Shown here in pieces: positions 17,185-27,544 of a stretch of DNA of 64,000 bases (within the stretch, counting starts at the first letter, position 1; each line of letters begins with the position of its first letter). This stretch comes from CAVQJU01 sp963729215 (GTDB taxonomy: Bacteria; Acidobacteriota; Vicinamibacteria; Vicinamibacterales; CAVVIG01): contig CAVSND010000028.1 of the NCBI GenBank assembly GCA_963729215.1, positions 124,001 to 188,000 on the forward strand, read 5' to 3'. The notes under the pieces are model-generated. The model saw only the letters and a list, made by a program, of their open reading frames with translations. It ran no database searches and was not told where the DNA came from. A program made the translations under genes and the position numbers.

Positions 17185-18568
17185 GTATCTTATCGAGACG
17201 TTCGGCTGCCAGATGAACTTCCACGACTCCGAGCGGATGGCGGGGTTGCTGGAGCAGGCTGGATTCGAGGCAACCGCGGAGGCGGCGGACGCCGATGTGG
17301 TCGTCATCAACACGTGCAGCGTTCGCGAGCGCGCCGAGGAAAAGCTCTATACCCGCCTGGGCGAGCTTCGCGAGCTCGCGGCCGAATCCGGGCACGATCC
17401 GGTTGTCGCGATTGCGGGCTGCGTGGCGCAGCAGGAGGGCGCCGCGCTGCTGAAGCGGTCACCCGGCGTGGCCGATGTCATTGTCGGCACGCAGGCCATT
17501 CGCCGGCTTCCGATGCTGGTCGAGCAGGCGCTCGATCAGCCGCGAGGACGCGCGCAGCTCGACATCGATCCGTACGACGATGTGACGTTTCCGCTGGGTG
17601 TGACGAGGCGGGACGATCCGGTGAAGGCGTTCGTGACGATCATCGAGGGCTGCAACGACTTTTGCAGCTTCTGCGTCGTGCCGTACACGCGGGGACACGA
17701 GCGCATGCGCCCCAAGGCGGACATCGTTGCCGAGGTCAGGGAGGCGGCGGCGAGCGGACGCAGGGAAGTGCAGCTTCTCGGGCAGATCGTCAACCACTAC
17801 GCCGCGCCGGACGACCCGGCCTGCGACTTTACGGGTCTCGTCGAAGCCGTTCATGCCGTCGACGGCATCGACCGCATTCGCTTTGCGAGCCCGCATCCGC
17901 GCCACGTCGACGACCGCTTCCTGGACGCGATGGGGCGGCTTCCGAAAGTCTGCCGGCATCTGCATCTGCCCGTGCAATCGGGTTCGTCGAGCGTCCTCCA
18001 GGCCATGCGGCGCCGGTACACCCGTGAGTCGTATCTGGACCTGGTCGGGCGAATTCGCGACCGACTGCCGGAAGTGGCCCTGTCGACCGATATGATCGTC
18101 GGGTTTCCGACGGAGACGGACGCGGACTTCGAGGAGACGCTGACGCTTACGTCGGCCGTGGGTTACCACAGCATGTTTTCGTTCAAGTACTCGCCGCGGC
18201 CGAACACCCTCGCTGGTCAGAGGCTGCCGGACCAGGTGAGCGAGGACGAGAAGACACGGCGGATTGTCGCGCTGCAGGCGCTGCAGCGCGACGTGCAGAC
18301 CCGGCTCAACGCGGGGCTGGTCGGCCAGACCGTCGACGTGCTGATCGATTCAGGGAGCCGGCGGCGGGATACGGAGCTCTCCGGCCGCACGAGCTCGAAC
18401 GTCGTCGTGAACCTGCCAGGGCCGCTCGCCTGGATTGGCAGGATGGTGCCGGTCCGCGTGGAGCGGGCGGGCCCGCACAGCGTCTGGGGCCAGGCGCTTC
18501 GGGGCGGAGTTGAGGGCCACGACGCGGCGCAAGCCGACGCGCAGGCTGCCGTGCAGAATCTGGGGTGA
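17174..18568 (+). CDS. miaB: tRNA-2-methylthio-N6-dimethylallyladenosine synthase MiaB
   Basis: 464 residues from GTG 17174. The N-terminal UPF0004 domain holds three cluster cysteines (FGCQMN, NTCSVRERAEEK, GCVAQQEG). The radical-SAM motif is GCNDFCSFCVVPYTRGHERMR, and a TRAM domain ends the protein. MiaB adds the methylthio group to A37 of tRNAs. The segment usually written GQNVNSY is GQIVNHY here. The start just inside recN was chosen because homology begins at ARKYLIETFGC; a GTG two codons earlier is possible. Confidence 0.94.
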   Translation: MARKYLIETFGCQMNFHDSERMAGLLEQAGFEATAEAADADVVVINTCSVRERAEEKLYTRLGELRELAAESGHDPVVAIAGCVAQQEGAALLKRSPGVADVIVGTQAIRRLPMLVEQALDQPRGRAQLDIDPYDDVTFPLGVTRRDDPVKAFVTIIEGCNDFCSFCVVPYTRGHERMRPKADIVAEVREAAASGRREVQLLGQIVNHYAAPDDPACDFTGLVEAVHAVDGIDRIRFASPHPRHVDDRFLDAMGRLPKVCRHLHLPVQSGSSSVLQAMRRRYTRESYLDLVGRIRDRLPEVALSTDMIVGFPTETDADFEETLTLTSAVGYHSMFSFKYSPRPNTLAGQRLPDQVSEDEKTRRIVALQALQRDVQTRLNAGLVGQTVDVLIDSGSRRRDTELSGRTSSNVVVNLPGPLAWIGRMVPVRVERAGPHSVWGQALRGGVEGHDAAQADAQAAVQNLG

Positions 18569-18572
18569 CGCC

Positions 18573-19055
18573 ATGCAAATCGAAATGAGCATCAAAGGGC
18601 TGATGGTCGATCCCGTGACGAACATGCCGATCGTCATTCTGCGGGACCAGGCGGGGCAGAAGGTGCTGCCGATCTGGGTGGGGATGTCGGAAGCCAACGC
18701 CATCGCGCTGCAGATCGAGAACATTTCGACGCCGCGGCCCATGACCCACGATCTGCTCCGGAACGTCATCCACGATTTGAAGGCGACCGTCCGGAAGATC
18801 GTCGTGTGCGACCTGCAGGAAAACACGTTCTACGCGCTCATCTATCTCACGCTCGGGGGCGAGACGGTGGCCATCGATGCGCGGCCGAGCGACGCGATCG
18901 CGCTGGCGCTGCGGACGCGGTCGCCGATCTTCGTCGAAGACACCGTCATCGAGCACGCCAAGACCGTCGACTTCTCTTCGGAAAAGAACGACGCGGATCG
19001 GCTGCACAAGTGGCTCGAGAGCCTCGACCCGGACGACCTGGGATACAAGATGTAG
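18573..19055 (+). CDS. Bifunctional nuclease family protein (DUF151)
   Basis: 160 residues matching DUF151/BFN along its length: MQIEMSIKGLMVDPVTNMPIV, then LPIWVGMSEANAIALQIE and IDARPSDAIALALRT. Plant and bacterial members have been reported to show nuclease activity; the cellular role is unclear. It follows miaB by four bases, and the same miaB-DUF151 proximity suggests cotranscription. Confidence 0.9.
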   Translation: MQIEMSIKGLMVDPVTNMPIVILRDQAGQKVLPIWVGMSEANAIALQIENISTPRPMTHDLLRNVIHDLKATVRKIVVCDLQENTFYALIYLTLGGETVAIDARPSDAIALALRTRSPIFVEDTVIEHAKTVDFSSEKNDADRLHKWLESLDPDDLGYKM

Positions 19056-19229
19056 CCTGGCGCCGGGCATTCAGCGTCCACGCTGTGCCCGCCTGACGTC
19101 GCGAGCCCGCCAGACACGAACGCCCGCCGGCCGAAATCGCACGCGCGACGCGGAATTTCCCTAACAGCCGAGTGCCGGTGGCCTGCAAACCCTGTTACAA
19201 TCCTGCTCGTTCCCGCCCTCGGGCCCCTG

Positions 19230-19985
19230 ATGATCGTCGCGATTGCGAACCAGAAAGGCGGCGTCGGCAAGACGACGACCGCGATCAACCTTGCCGCGGC
19301 GCTGGCGCTGCGAGGCAAGCGTACGCTGCTCATCGACCTCGATCCGCAGGCCAACAGCAGCATGTCGTTTCTCGACATGGCGCCGGGAGCCAAGAGCGTG
19401 TACGACGCCATTGCCGAGCCGGGGACACCGCTGCTCGATGTCATCGTGCCCTCGCCGGTCGAGAACCTCTCCGTGGCCCCTTCCCGAATCGCGCTGGCCA
19501 AGCTCGAGGCGAAGCTGGTGGGGGAGATGGACGCGCACTTCCGCCTGAAGGACAAAATCGAGCCCATCCGGAAGATGTTTCCCCACATCGTGATCGACTG
19601 TCCGCCGGCCCTGGGCCTCCTGACCGTCAATGCCCTGGTGGCGGCGACGCACCTGCTGATTCCGATCCAGTCGTCGTACTTCGCCCTCGAGGGCACGGAC
19701 GACCTGCTGGAGACGATTGAAAAGGTGCGGGCGCGGCCGAATCCGGCGCTGCGCATTCTCGGTGTGGTCATCACGATGCACGATAAACGGACGGCTCTGG
19801 CGCGGGACATCCGGGCGCAGATTCAGAAGGTGTTCGGCGGCAAGGTGTTCAAGACCGTCATCACCAAGAGTGTGCGCCTCGAGGAGAGTCCGGCCTACAA
19901 GGAGTCGATCTTCACGTTCGCCCCCGAGTCCGCAGGAGCGACCGAGTACTACCGCCTCTGCGAGGAGGTTATCGACCGTGCCTAG
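19230..19985 (+). CDS. parA: Chromosome partitioning ATPase ParA (Soj)
   Basis: 251 residues with the deviant Walker A KGGVGKTTTAINLA, Walker A' DLDPQANSS and switch motif VIDCPPALGLLTVNAL. The absence of an N-terminal DNA-binding extension makes it the chromosomal/type Ib form. The 174 bases before it contain TACAAT at 19196-19201, a plausible -10, but no good -35. Its stop overlaps the parB GTG start. The pair lies about 1.1 kb from a dif site, whereas parAB loci usually lie near the origin. Confidence 0.95.
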   Translation: MIVAIANQKGGVGKTTTAINLAAALALRGKRTLLIDLDPQANSSMSFLDMAPGAKSVYDAIAEPGTPLLDVIVPSPVENLSVAPSRIALAKLEAKLVGEMDAHFRLKDKIEPIRKMFPHIVIDCPPALGLLTVNALVAATHLLIPIQSSYFALEGTDDLLETIEKVRARPNPALRILGVVITMHDKRTALARDIRAQIQKVFGGKVFKTVITKSVRLEESPAYKESIFTFAPESAGATEYYRLCEEVIDRA

Positions 19986-20800
19986 ACGAGGATTGCCTGA
20001 TTCGATTGCGATGCGTCACGACGAGCACTATGTGGAGGCGCTCGCCGCCTCGGCCGGCACGCCGGTCGGACGCATGATTCCCATCGACCTCATCGACCCA
20101 AACCCGAACCAGCCGCGCCAGGTCATGGGCGACCTGTCGGAGTTGATGGCCTCGATTTCCGAGAAGGGCATCATCGAGCCGCTGGTCGTGCGGCCCCGCG
20201 GCGAGCGGTTCCAGATCGTCGCCGGCGAGCGCCGCTACCAGGCGGCCGTGCAGCTGGGGCTCAAGGAACTGCCCGCCGTGATCCGCGACGTCGATGAGGC
20301 CGAGATGCTCGAGCTCGCCCTGATCGAGAACCTGCAGCGGAAAGATCTCACGGCCTTCGAAGAGGCCGAAGCGCTCCAGGGGCTCGCGGACGAGTGCCGG
20401 TACACCCATGAGGATCTCGGCGCGGCGACTTGGCCGATCGCGCACGTCGATCACGGAGTCCCTGTCCCTCACGGCGATGCCGCAGGAGGTCCGCCACCTT
20501 TGTCGGCTGGCCGACATTTCCTCGAAGTCGTTGCTTCTACAGGTGGTTAGGCAGGAAACGCCATCGAAAATGACCGCCCTGATCGAAAAGATTGCGAGCC
20601 AGGGGGGCGCCACTCGCCAGCAACTGCGCGACGCCGCGGCCAAGACCAAGCCGGGGCGGCCGAAGTCGTATGTGTTTGCCTACCGTCCGCCAACCAAGGC
20701 GTTCAATCTGAAGCTGTCGTTCGCGAAGAGCCGGGCGTCCCGGGAGGATGTCATCGAGGCGCTCGAGGCGATCATTCAGGACCTTCGCAAGGCCAAGTAG
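19978..20800 (+). CDS. parB: Chromosome partitioning protein ParB (Spo0J), frame break near 20419
   Basis: About 273 residues after correction. It starts at GTG inside parA; residues RGLPDSIAMRHDEHYVEAL resemble the N-terminus of chromosomal ParB proteins. The CTP-binding ParB/Srx domain shows NPNQPRQVM, VAGERRYQAA and ELALIENLQRKDL. An extra G in CTCGGCGCGG (about 20419) breaks the frame; removal gives YTHEDLARRLGRSRTSITES, the helix-turn-helix. The C-terminal dimerisation domain follows to 20800. No consensus parS was found near it. Confidence 0.9.
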
Positions 20801-21232
20801 GAGCGCGTGCGCGACGGCGTCGCGCCGGCCGCGGCAGGCGTGTCGCGAACGATTCGGCGCGACGCGCGACTGCGGCCGGCCGCGGCCGGCCAGGTGAGGC
20901 CCGCCGGCCGAACGTCCGCCGGAATCTGAGCGTCGTTCGGCCTGCCCGAGCATCGAGCCAGCGCGTCTTCAGACGTCGAAGCCTAGACATTTCGCTGCGG
21001 ACGGGGCCGTGGCGTCCACGTTCGGATCGAATCGCGGCGACGGGCGACGGTTGGCCCGATGCGCGAGCGCGTTGGCTGGGCAGTCAGGGCGTCAATCTGA
21101 GGAATGGCGTCGCGAGCAGGCGTAGGTTAACATAATATCCATTATCAGACTCTTGGAATATGCCCAATGAAAGGGGCCTGTGGATGGATTGTGCGTGCCA
21201 CGGTCCGGCAACCGCCCAAACCTCCCCAACCG
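20801..21232. other. Intergenic region parB-GH57 (convergent), containing dif
   Basis: 432 bases without a credible gene. It holds very GC-rich palindromic runs (CGGCCGGCCGCGGCCGGCC around 20875), a partial relative of the palindromic element at 56490 (AACGTCCGCC at 20911-20920) and the AT-rich dif site. No terminator with a U-tract was identified. Confidence 0.7.
21125..21152 (-). other. dif: XerCD recombination site dif
   Basis: Read on the minus strand, the 28-base site is GAGTCTGATAA (XerC arm), TGGATA (central region) and TTATGTTAACC (XerD arm). The E. coli dif is GGTGCGCATAA-TGTATA-TTATGTTAAAT. The XerD arm agrees at 9 of 11 positions, including TTATGTTAA, and the centre at 5 of 6; the XerC arm is divergent, as it is across phyla. 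It is an AT-rich island in very GC-rich intergenic sequence, with xerD 7.6 kb away. Confidence 0.8.
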
Positions 21233-23386
21233 TCAGGCGCGCCAGTTGTTGCCGCTGAATGCCAGCCCGGGTACCGCCAGCTGAATGGGACGCGACGCCG
21301 GATATCGAGCCGAGTCCTGCGCTCCAGCCGGACCCGGCGACGTCGCCGAGACAAAGAAGGTCAGAGGCTGGTCCTGGACTGCCTCGAGATCGTCGAGCGG
21401 AACCGCCACTTCCAGAACCGTTCCGACCGCCACCCGGACACCGGATCCCGTTCGAACGGACCAGCTCGTCGTACCCGAGGGATGGATCTCCAGCCGCTGA
21501 CGGGTCGGATGCAGGAACATCAGGGAGAAGGCGTAACCCTGGGTCAGGAGATCGGCCAGCGGGCGCTCACCGTCAAGCCGGACAAACAAGTGCGTGGCGC
21601 TGAAGCCGAAATGCAGCCGCGTCAGGACCCGGCCCGGGGCACCGGTCTGGTGCATCGCGCCCTGTTGGGCAGGCACCTCGAACGTCCCCGCCGACAGCCA
21701 CTCGAAGTAACTCGTCGGCTCCCCGTCAATCGTCGGCTGCAGCCAGGCTAACGGCTGAGTCTCCTCGGGCGCGACGATATTGGTTGAGATGTTGCTGACG
21801 AAGAGCTCGTCCGGAACGGGCTTGTTCAGGAGGCGATAGACGTTGCGCAGATGGCGGCGGAACAGGTCGTCGAACTCGGCGTCGTGGTCGGACGAGTGGT
21901 CGTCGCCGTACCACCAGAACCAGTCGCTTCCTTCGGCGATGAACAACTCCTCGCGCGCGCGTTCAAGCGAGGCGGCATCGGCCGCGGGGGCCGCTTCGAT
22001 CGCCTGCCGGGCATCGCCCAGCTGGCCCCACGCCAGCTGATCGTCCCGATGGCCAATCCAGATCGAGAAGTTCGCGTCGATCCAGGAACCCGGGAAGATG
22101 CTGTCGATTCGCGCCGGGGCCGCGCCCGGATTGCCGCAGGCCTCCGCCATCGTGACGGTGCGCAATTCTGGGTGTGCCGACAGCCGCCCGTACAGGGCCC
22201 GCAGAAACGGGTGGCCGTTGCCCTCGAAATGCTCCCAGGCATTCTCGCCGTCCAGGATGACCGGCAGCAGGGCCTCTCCCCCGCCCGTGGCGGCGAAACG
22301 GCGGCCGGCCTCGGCCAGGCGGCCCACAAAGTCCTCCGCGGCCGCGTCGGGCGCCCAGCCCGCGTAGACGAACCCGATCCGGTCGGACAGCACGTGGTCG
22401 CGAAATACACAGGAGACGGAGGCGCCTCCGACCCGCACGGTGTAGGGACGATACAAGCGTTCCGGCTGCTCGACATGTCCGTACGGATCCCGGCTGAAGG
22501 TGAGCCCGAGAGATCTCGCCAGAATCTGTTCGTCGGTGGCCATCCAGGAAAAGCCGGCCCGGGCGGCGAGGGGGACCATCGCGTCGGACACCGACCCTTC
22601 CGAGGGCCAGAGTCCAATGGGACGGCGCCCGAACAGACGTTCGTGACAGTCTGCCGCGCGAACAAGCTGGGCTTCCGCGTCCTCCGGATGCTGGAAGCGC
22701 CGCCGAGGCAGCGGTGAGCCGGGATGCGTCCGGTGGTAGACGTCGGTGTCGCACAACAGCGGCAGGATGGGATGGTAGAACGGTGACGTCGCAATCTCGA
22801 TCTGCCCGCGGGCCGCGGCATCGCGGTACTCGGGGATGACGCGGTTCAAGAGCTCCAGTTCGACGGTTCGAAGAAGGGCCTTGTCCTCCTCGGCGAATCC
22901 GCGGCCCTTGGACACCAGCCGCCGCACCCGTTCGTCGCCAGACAGATAGAACGGGTCCATCCAGGCCAGCTTCTGCCACACCTGCAGGTCGCGCAGTTGG
23001 TCGACGGTGAACCGCGCCGCCGACGCACGCCGCTCGAGCAGCTCGGCATATCTCGGATACACGTCGATCATGCGCTGGCGCTGGGCGTGAAAGAAGTTGG
23101 CCACGATGAAGTCCGCCTCGGCGACGGTCAGCTGCTCGGCGGGCTTGAGGCCGAGCTCCAGATACCTGTCGCGTGCCTTGTCGGCGGCGAACGCTTCGAG
23201 CTGGACGAGGAGCGATGGCACCAGGTTGAACGTGACGCGGACATCCGGGAACTCCCTGAGGAGCGCGACCATGCCGAAGTAGTCCTTGAGCGCGTGCAAC
23301 CGGACCCACGGCATGATGTGCTCGCGGGTCACGAGGTCTTCGTAGAACGGCTGGTGCATGTGCCAGAGGATGGCGACGCGGGTCAT
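21233..23386 (-). CDS. Glycoside hydrolase family 57 protein
   Basis: 717 residues. GH57 motifs are in order: WHMHQPFYED at the N-terminus, the HPILPLLCD region, LWPSEGSVSD with the probable nucleophile glutamate, and LPVILDGENAWEHF plus EGSDWFWWYGDDH. No signal peptide is present, so it is likely cytoplasmic. Family members act on alpha-glucans (amylase, branching enzyme, amylopullulanase). The C-terminal ~170 residues form a beta-rich extra domain. Substrate specificity cannot be read from the sequence. It is divergent from lptFG with only 16 bases between the start codons. Confidence 0.9.
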   Translation of the reverse strand: MTRVAILWHMHQPFYEDLVTREHIMPWVRLHALKDYFGMVALLREFPDVRVTFNLVPSLLVQLEAFAADKARDRYLELGLKPAEQLTVAEADFIVANFFHAQRQRMIDVYPRYAELLERRASAARFTVDQLRDLQVWQKLAWMDPFYLSGDERVRRLVSKGRGFAEEDKALLRTVELELLNRVIPEYRDAAARGQIEIATSPFYHPILPLLCDTDVYHRTHPGSPLPRRRFQHPEDAEAQLVRAADCHERLFGRRPIGLWPSEGSVSDAMVPLAARAGFSWMATDEQILARSLGLTFSRDPYGHVEQPERLYRPYTVRVGGASVSCVFRDHVLSDRIGFVYAGWAPDAAAEDFVGRLAEAGRRFAATGGGEALLPVILDGENAWEHFEGNGHPFLRALYGRLSAHPELRTVTMAEACGNPGAAPARIDSIFPGSWIDANFSIWIGHRDDQLAWGQLGDARQAIEAAPAADAASLERAREELFIAEGSDWFWWYGDDHSSDHDAEFDDLFRRHLRNVYRLLNKPVPDELFVSNISTNIVAPEETQPLAWLQPTIDGEPTSYFEWLSAGTFEVPAQQGAMHQTGAPGRVLTRLHFGFSATHLFVRLDGERPLADLLTQGYAFSLMFLHPTRQRLEIHPSGTTSWSVRTGSGVRVAVGTVLEVAVPLDDLEAVQDQPLTFFVSATSPGPAGAQDSARYPASRPIQLAVPGLAFSGNNWRA

Positions 23387-23402
23387 AGTGGTAGTCTAGC
23401 TG

Positions 23403-25791
23403 GTGGTGCCTTCTCTGCTCGACCGATATGTCGTTCGCGAGACGCTCCTGCCCTTCCTGCTCTCGCTCCTGCTCATTACCTTCCTGCTGATCATCCCGCC
23501 CATGCTTCAGCAGGGCTACGCCTTGATCGCGCAGGGCGTGGGATGGTCGGTCGTGATGCGCGTGCTGATCACGTTGCTCCCGCAGGCGCTGAGCATCAGC
23601 ATCCCGATGGCCGTGCTGATGGGACTCTTGATCGCGCTGGGCAGGCTGTCGGCCGACCGCGAGTTCGTCGCGATGCAGGCGTGCGGGGTCAGCGTCTATC
23701 GCCTGCTCCGGCCGGTCGGCTTCATCGCGCTCGTGTCCACGGCGGCCACCGCCTACGTGCTCATCGTCTCCCTGCCGAACGCGAATCAGCAGTTCCGCGA
23801 AATCACGCTCCGCGAAGTGTCGTCGCTCGTCGAGCACAACGTCAAACCCCGCGTGTTTTTCGACAAGTTCCCGAACCGCGTGCTCTACGTTCGCGATCTC
23901 CCGCCGGGAGGCGGGTGGCGCGACATCTTTCTCGCCGATTCGTCGAAGCCGGGGGAAACCACCGTGTCGTTCGCGCGCGAGGGGCGGATTCTCGTCGACC
24001 GCGAAAAACAGGTGGTTCAGCTGCAGCTGGCGCACGGCACCCAGCACACGACGATGGCTTCGCAGCCGGACGAGTACCACGAAACGGCGTTCGAAGACTT
24101 CAGCCTGAATCTCGATCCGCAGACCGTCTTTCCCCCGCCGCCGAATCGCGGCGTCCCGGAAATGACGATCGCGGATCTGCGTCGCACCATCCGGGACGCG
24201 GACAGCCATGGCGATCGCCTGCTCGGCTACAACTCGCGGTTCATGATCCAGTACAAGTTCTCGTTTCCTGTCGCCTGCTGCGTGCTGTCCCTGGTGGCGC
24301 TGGCGCTGGGTTTCAGCAACCGCAAGGACGGGATGCTGGCCAGCTTCGTGATCGGGACCAGCGTCAGCTTCGTGTATTACGTGCTGTTGTATATGGCCCG
24401 GGCGGCCGCGCACGGCGGCGCGATGAGCCCCAACATCGCACCCTGGATTCCGCCCGCCGTGCTGGGCGTCACCGGCATCGTCCTGCTCTTGTGGCGGGCG
24501 CGCTCGACGGATCGTCCGATTCTGATCACGCTTCCCGTCAGGCGTGTCGCGGAGCCGGAACCTGGCACCGGGTCCGGCGCCTCCGGGTCGGTGACGTTAT
24601 CGTCCGCTGTGCCCCGTCCACCGAAAACCCTGCTCGTGGTCCGGATCCCGCACCTCAACCTTCGCTGGCCCAGCATCCTGGACGTCTACACGTCGGGCCA
24701 GTATCTGCGCGTGTTCGTGCTGACCGTCCTCGCGGCGCTCGGCGTGTTCTACATCTCGACGTTCATCGACCTGGCCGACAAGCTCTTTCGCGGCGCGGCC
24801 ACGACGGCGCTGCTGCTCCAGTACTTCTATTACCAGACGCCGCAGTACGTGTACTACATCATTCCGATCGCCGGCCTTGTCGCGACCCTCGTGACGATCG
24901 GGGCGATGACGAAGAACAGCGAGCTCATCGTGATGCGCGCCTGCGGCGTCAGCCTGTACCGCACGGCCGTCCCGCTGCTGTTGTTCGCGCTCGTGGCGAG
25001 CGGTGTGCTCTTTGCGATGCAGGAGCTCGTGCTCGCCCGTGCGAACCAGGAGGCCGACCGGCTCAACAGCATCATCCGCGGCTTCCCCGCGCAGACGATC
25101 AGCGAGCTCAATCGCTGGATGGCGAGCGAAGCGGGCGACGTCTATCACTACGACTACTTCGACTCGCGGACGGATCGCTTCACGCGTTTCACGCAATACC
25201 AGCTCGACCAGTCGCCGTGGCGGTTGAGCTCCGTGACTGTACGCGGACAGCGTCGGCCTGGCGGACGCGGATCAGGCGCCGGACGACCGTGACATGCGGT
25301 GGAAGGCCCAGCGAGGCTGGGTGCGAACGGTCACGTCGCGCCGGACGAAGAATGCCGTGAAGACGGCCGTGACGTACGAACCGTTCGCCGAGCGCGAGCT
25401 CAGGCTCGAGGGGCCCGCTTATTTCAAGACCGAAGCGCCCGACGCACTGAAGCTGACGTACGGCCAGCTGAGCGACTACATCACGAGGCTCAAGGCCAGC
25501 GGCTTCAACGCGGTTCCGCAGATGGTGCAGCTGCAGCGGAAGATCGCGTTTCCCTTCGTCACCGTCATCATGACGCTGCTGGCGGTGCCGTTTGCCGTCA
25601 CGACCGGACGCCGGGGCGCGCTGGGAGGAATCGGGATCGGCATCGCGATCTCGATTGTCTATTGGGTCATCCTCAGCGTCTTCGGCGCGCTTGGCGAAGG
25701 CGGCGTGACGACGCCGATGCTCGCGGCGTGGGCGCCCAACATCCTGTTCGGCGCCGCCGCCGTCTACATGGTCCTCACCGTCCGCACGTAA
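23403..25791 (+). CDS. Fused LptF-LptG lipopolysaccharide export permease, frame break near 25240
   Basis: About 795 residues after correction. The first half (LLDRYVVRETLLPFLLSLLL to ALGFSNRKDGMLASFVIG) is a complete LptF-type permease with paired helices around a periplasmic jellyroll. After a Pro/Gly linker, the second half (ILDVYTSGQYLRVFVLTVLA onward) is an LptG-type permease. The frame breaks in GTGACTGTACGC near 25240; one base less joins LSSVT to a segment running on to DMRWKAQRGWVRT. Together with LptB and the LptC/A protein this makes the full inner-membrane exporter. Start is GTG; a second GTG follows immediately. Confidence 0.88.
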
Positions 25792-25801
25792 GGCGGCGAC
25801 G

Positions 25802-27535
25802 TCAGCGTTCCAGTCTCGGCTCCACGATCCACACGCGGCCCGATGTGCCCGGCTTGGTACTGATCGCGTCGACGACGAACAGGATATTGCGGATCTCCGC
25901 GCGTGGCGGCGTCTCCGTCCCGACGCCGCCGGCCAGTGTCAGATCGTCGACATACACCGTCCGCTCCTGATCGACCGTGTCAACGTAGACGGACTGCTGC
26001 CACCAGCCGCGGTCCGAGCGAAATTGCACGAACATGCGCATCGGCTGCTCGGCCCGGGCCTTGAAGGTCACGCGATCATTCGACCCGAGTCCGTTCATCA
26101 GGTCGACTACGAGAGCCGCGTACTGGCCTGCCGCCGCGCCGGTCGACAGGCCAAACCGGAGCCGGGCCTGGCTGCCGCTTGTCCCGTTCGAGCCTGGCGC
26201 GGTGGCCAGAATGTCCATCGCCGCCAGCGACGTGGGATCGTGCTCCACACGCCACGACGTCCGCGCGGTGGGCCCTATCAGCAACTGCTGTTGACCGGCC
26301 CGCGGCCGTTGCACTGCGGCGGGCGACGGCTCCGGCAGGCCGACGTAGATGGGATTGCTGGTGATCCACGGCAAGGAGAGGCGGCGCCGAGGAGCGAATC
26401 TCCACCCGGTATACCCCTGCCCCACCAGGCGCCATGACGGTGAAGTCCTGTTCGTGGTGGTCGCCCGACAGGAGGGTCGCACCGTTCCAGATCGCCGTCG
26501 TAAACGAGAGTGGCGCGTTGCTGTGAACGTGCAGCGTTACGGGACCGCCTGCGGGCAATCGATCGCCGGCGTACACCGTGCCCGAGGCGTTCGCCGCCGT
26601 AAACACGAACGCCGGAGGTGTGGCGGCCCCATCCAGGGCGGTGTAGAGGTGACCATCCCTGATCGCGCGCAGGACGAGCGCCGCGTCCACGGTGGCGTCA
26701 CCAGTGAGCGGCATGTTCCGGCCGAACGCGCACGGACATCGAACGGAACAACGAGCCATAGCTCGGAATCGGGAGCGACAGGCCCGCCACATCCGAGGAC
26801 GCGTCGCCCAGCCTCAAGCCGATTCGTGCATGCGCGTCGGCGCCGGCGATGATCACCACCCGGCGCCGCCGGGCCAGCTCCGCCCAACGCTCCAGGATCC
26901 GCGTCGGTTGAATCAGGCTCGCGATGGACTCGGCCGGGCGAAAGGGATACGACAGGATCCGCGCCGCCAGCAGACGCGTGGGAAGCATGGCCCGGCTGTT
27001 GAACGCCGGCGCGATCTGCTGTCGCCAGCTCGTATCAGGGTTGACGAATTCGATCCCATCGACTGGCGCGGCCCACTCGCGCCAGCTCAACTCGGGCTTC
27101 GGGGAATCCGGATGCGCGGCGATCCCGAACCCGCCGAGCCGCCTCACGTCTTCGACGACGTGCCGGGCCTCACCTGCCAGCGGATATGGCGCCTTCGGCA
27201 TCCCGAGCGCGACGTAGTGTCCGCCGGCCGTGCTGATCTCGACGGCGTCCATGCACAACACGCCGTCCTTGTAGGTCGGCGGATCGGGTGCGCGCGTTCC
27301 GTCGCCGTGATCCGTCACGACGATGAACTTCAGCCCCGCGCCGCGCAGCGGCGCGGGCAATGTCGTCGATTGTTCCGCGACCGTCAGATCGCGTCGAGTG
27401 GATGTGGAGGATGCCCGGGATCGTGCCGTCGTCGAATGGCGAAGAGAGGACCGAATGGCTTGGCGGGAGTGTGAGCGCTACAAAACCGGCGGCGATGGCC
27501 AGGAGGGCCACCACCGCCGTGAGAAACCGCTTCAA
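25802..27535 (-). CDS. PHP-domain metal-dependent phosphoesterase, membrane-anchored, three frame breaks
   Basis: A signal or anchor (MKRFLTAVVALLAIAAGFVAL) precedes PHP motifs: GILHIHSTRSDGRGT, then in the next frame KFIVVTDHGDGT, FGIAAHPDSPKPE and VIIAGADAHARIGL. These supply the His/Asp metal ligands. Breaks near 27345, 26715 and 26386 (two insertions, one deletion by frame) split a roughly 577-residue protein. The C-terminal third is beta-rich (GNDRV..FKARAEQPMRMFVQ region) with no recognised family. The substrate is unknown. It ends 10 bases from lptFG (convergent) and follows metK after nine bases. Confidence 0.75.
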
Positions 27536-27544
27536 GTCGGCCGG

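Noticed and set aside
21963..24413. 816-codon frame across GH57 and lptFG on the minus strand
   Set aside because: It runs antisense to lptFG and out of frame through GH57; composition is typical of a shadow frame.
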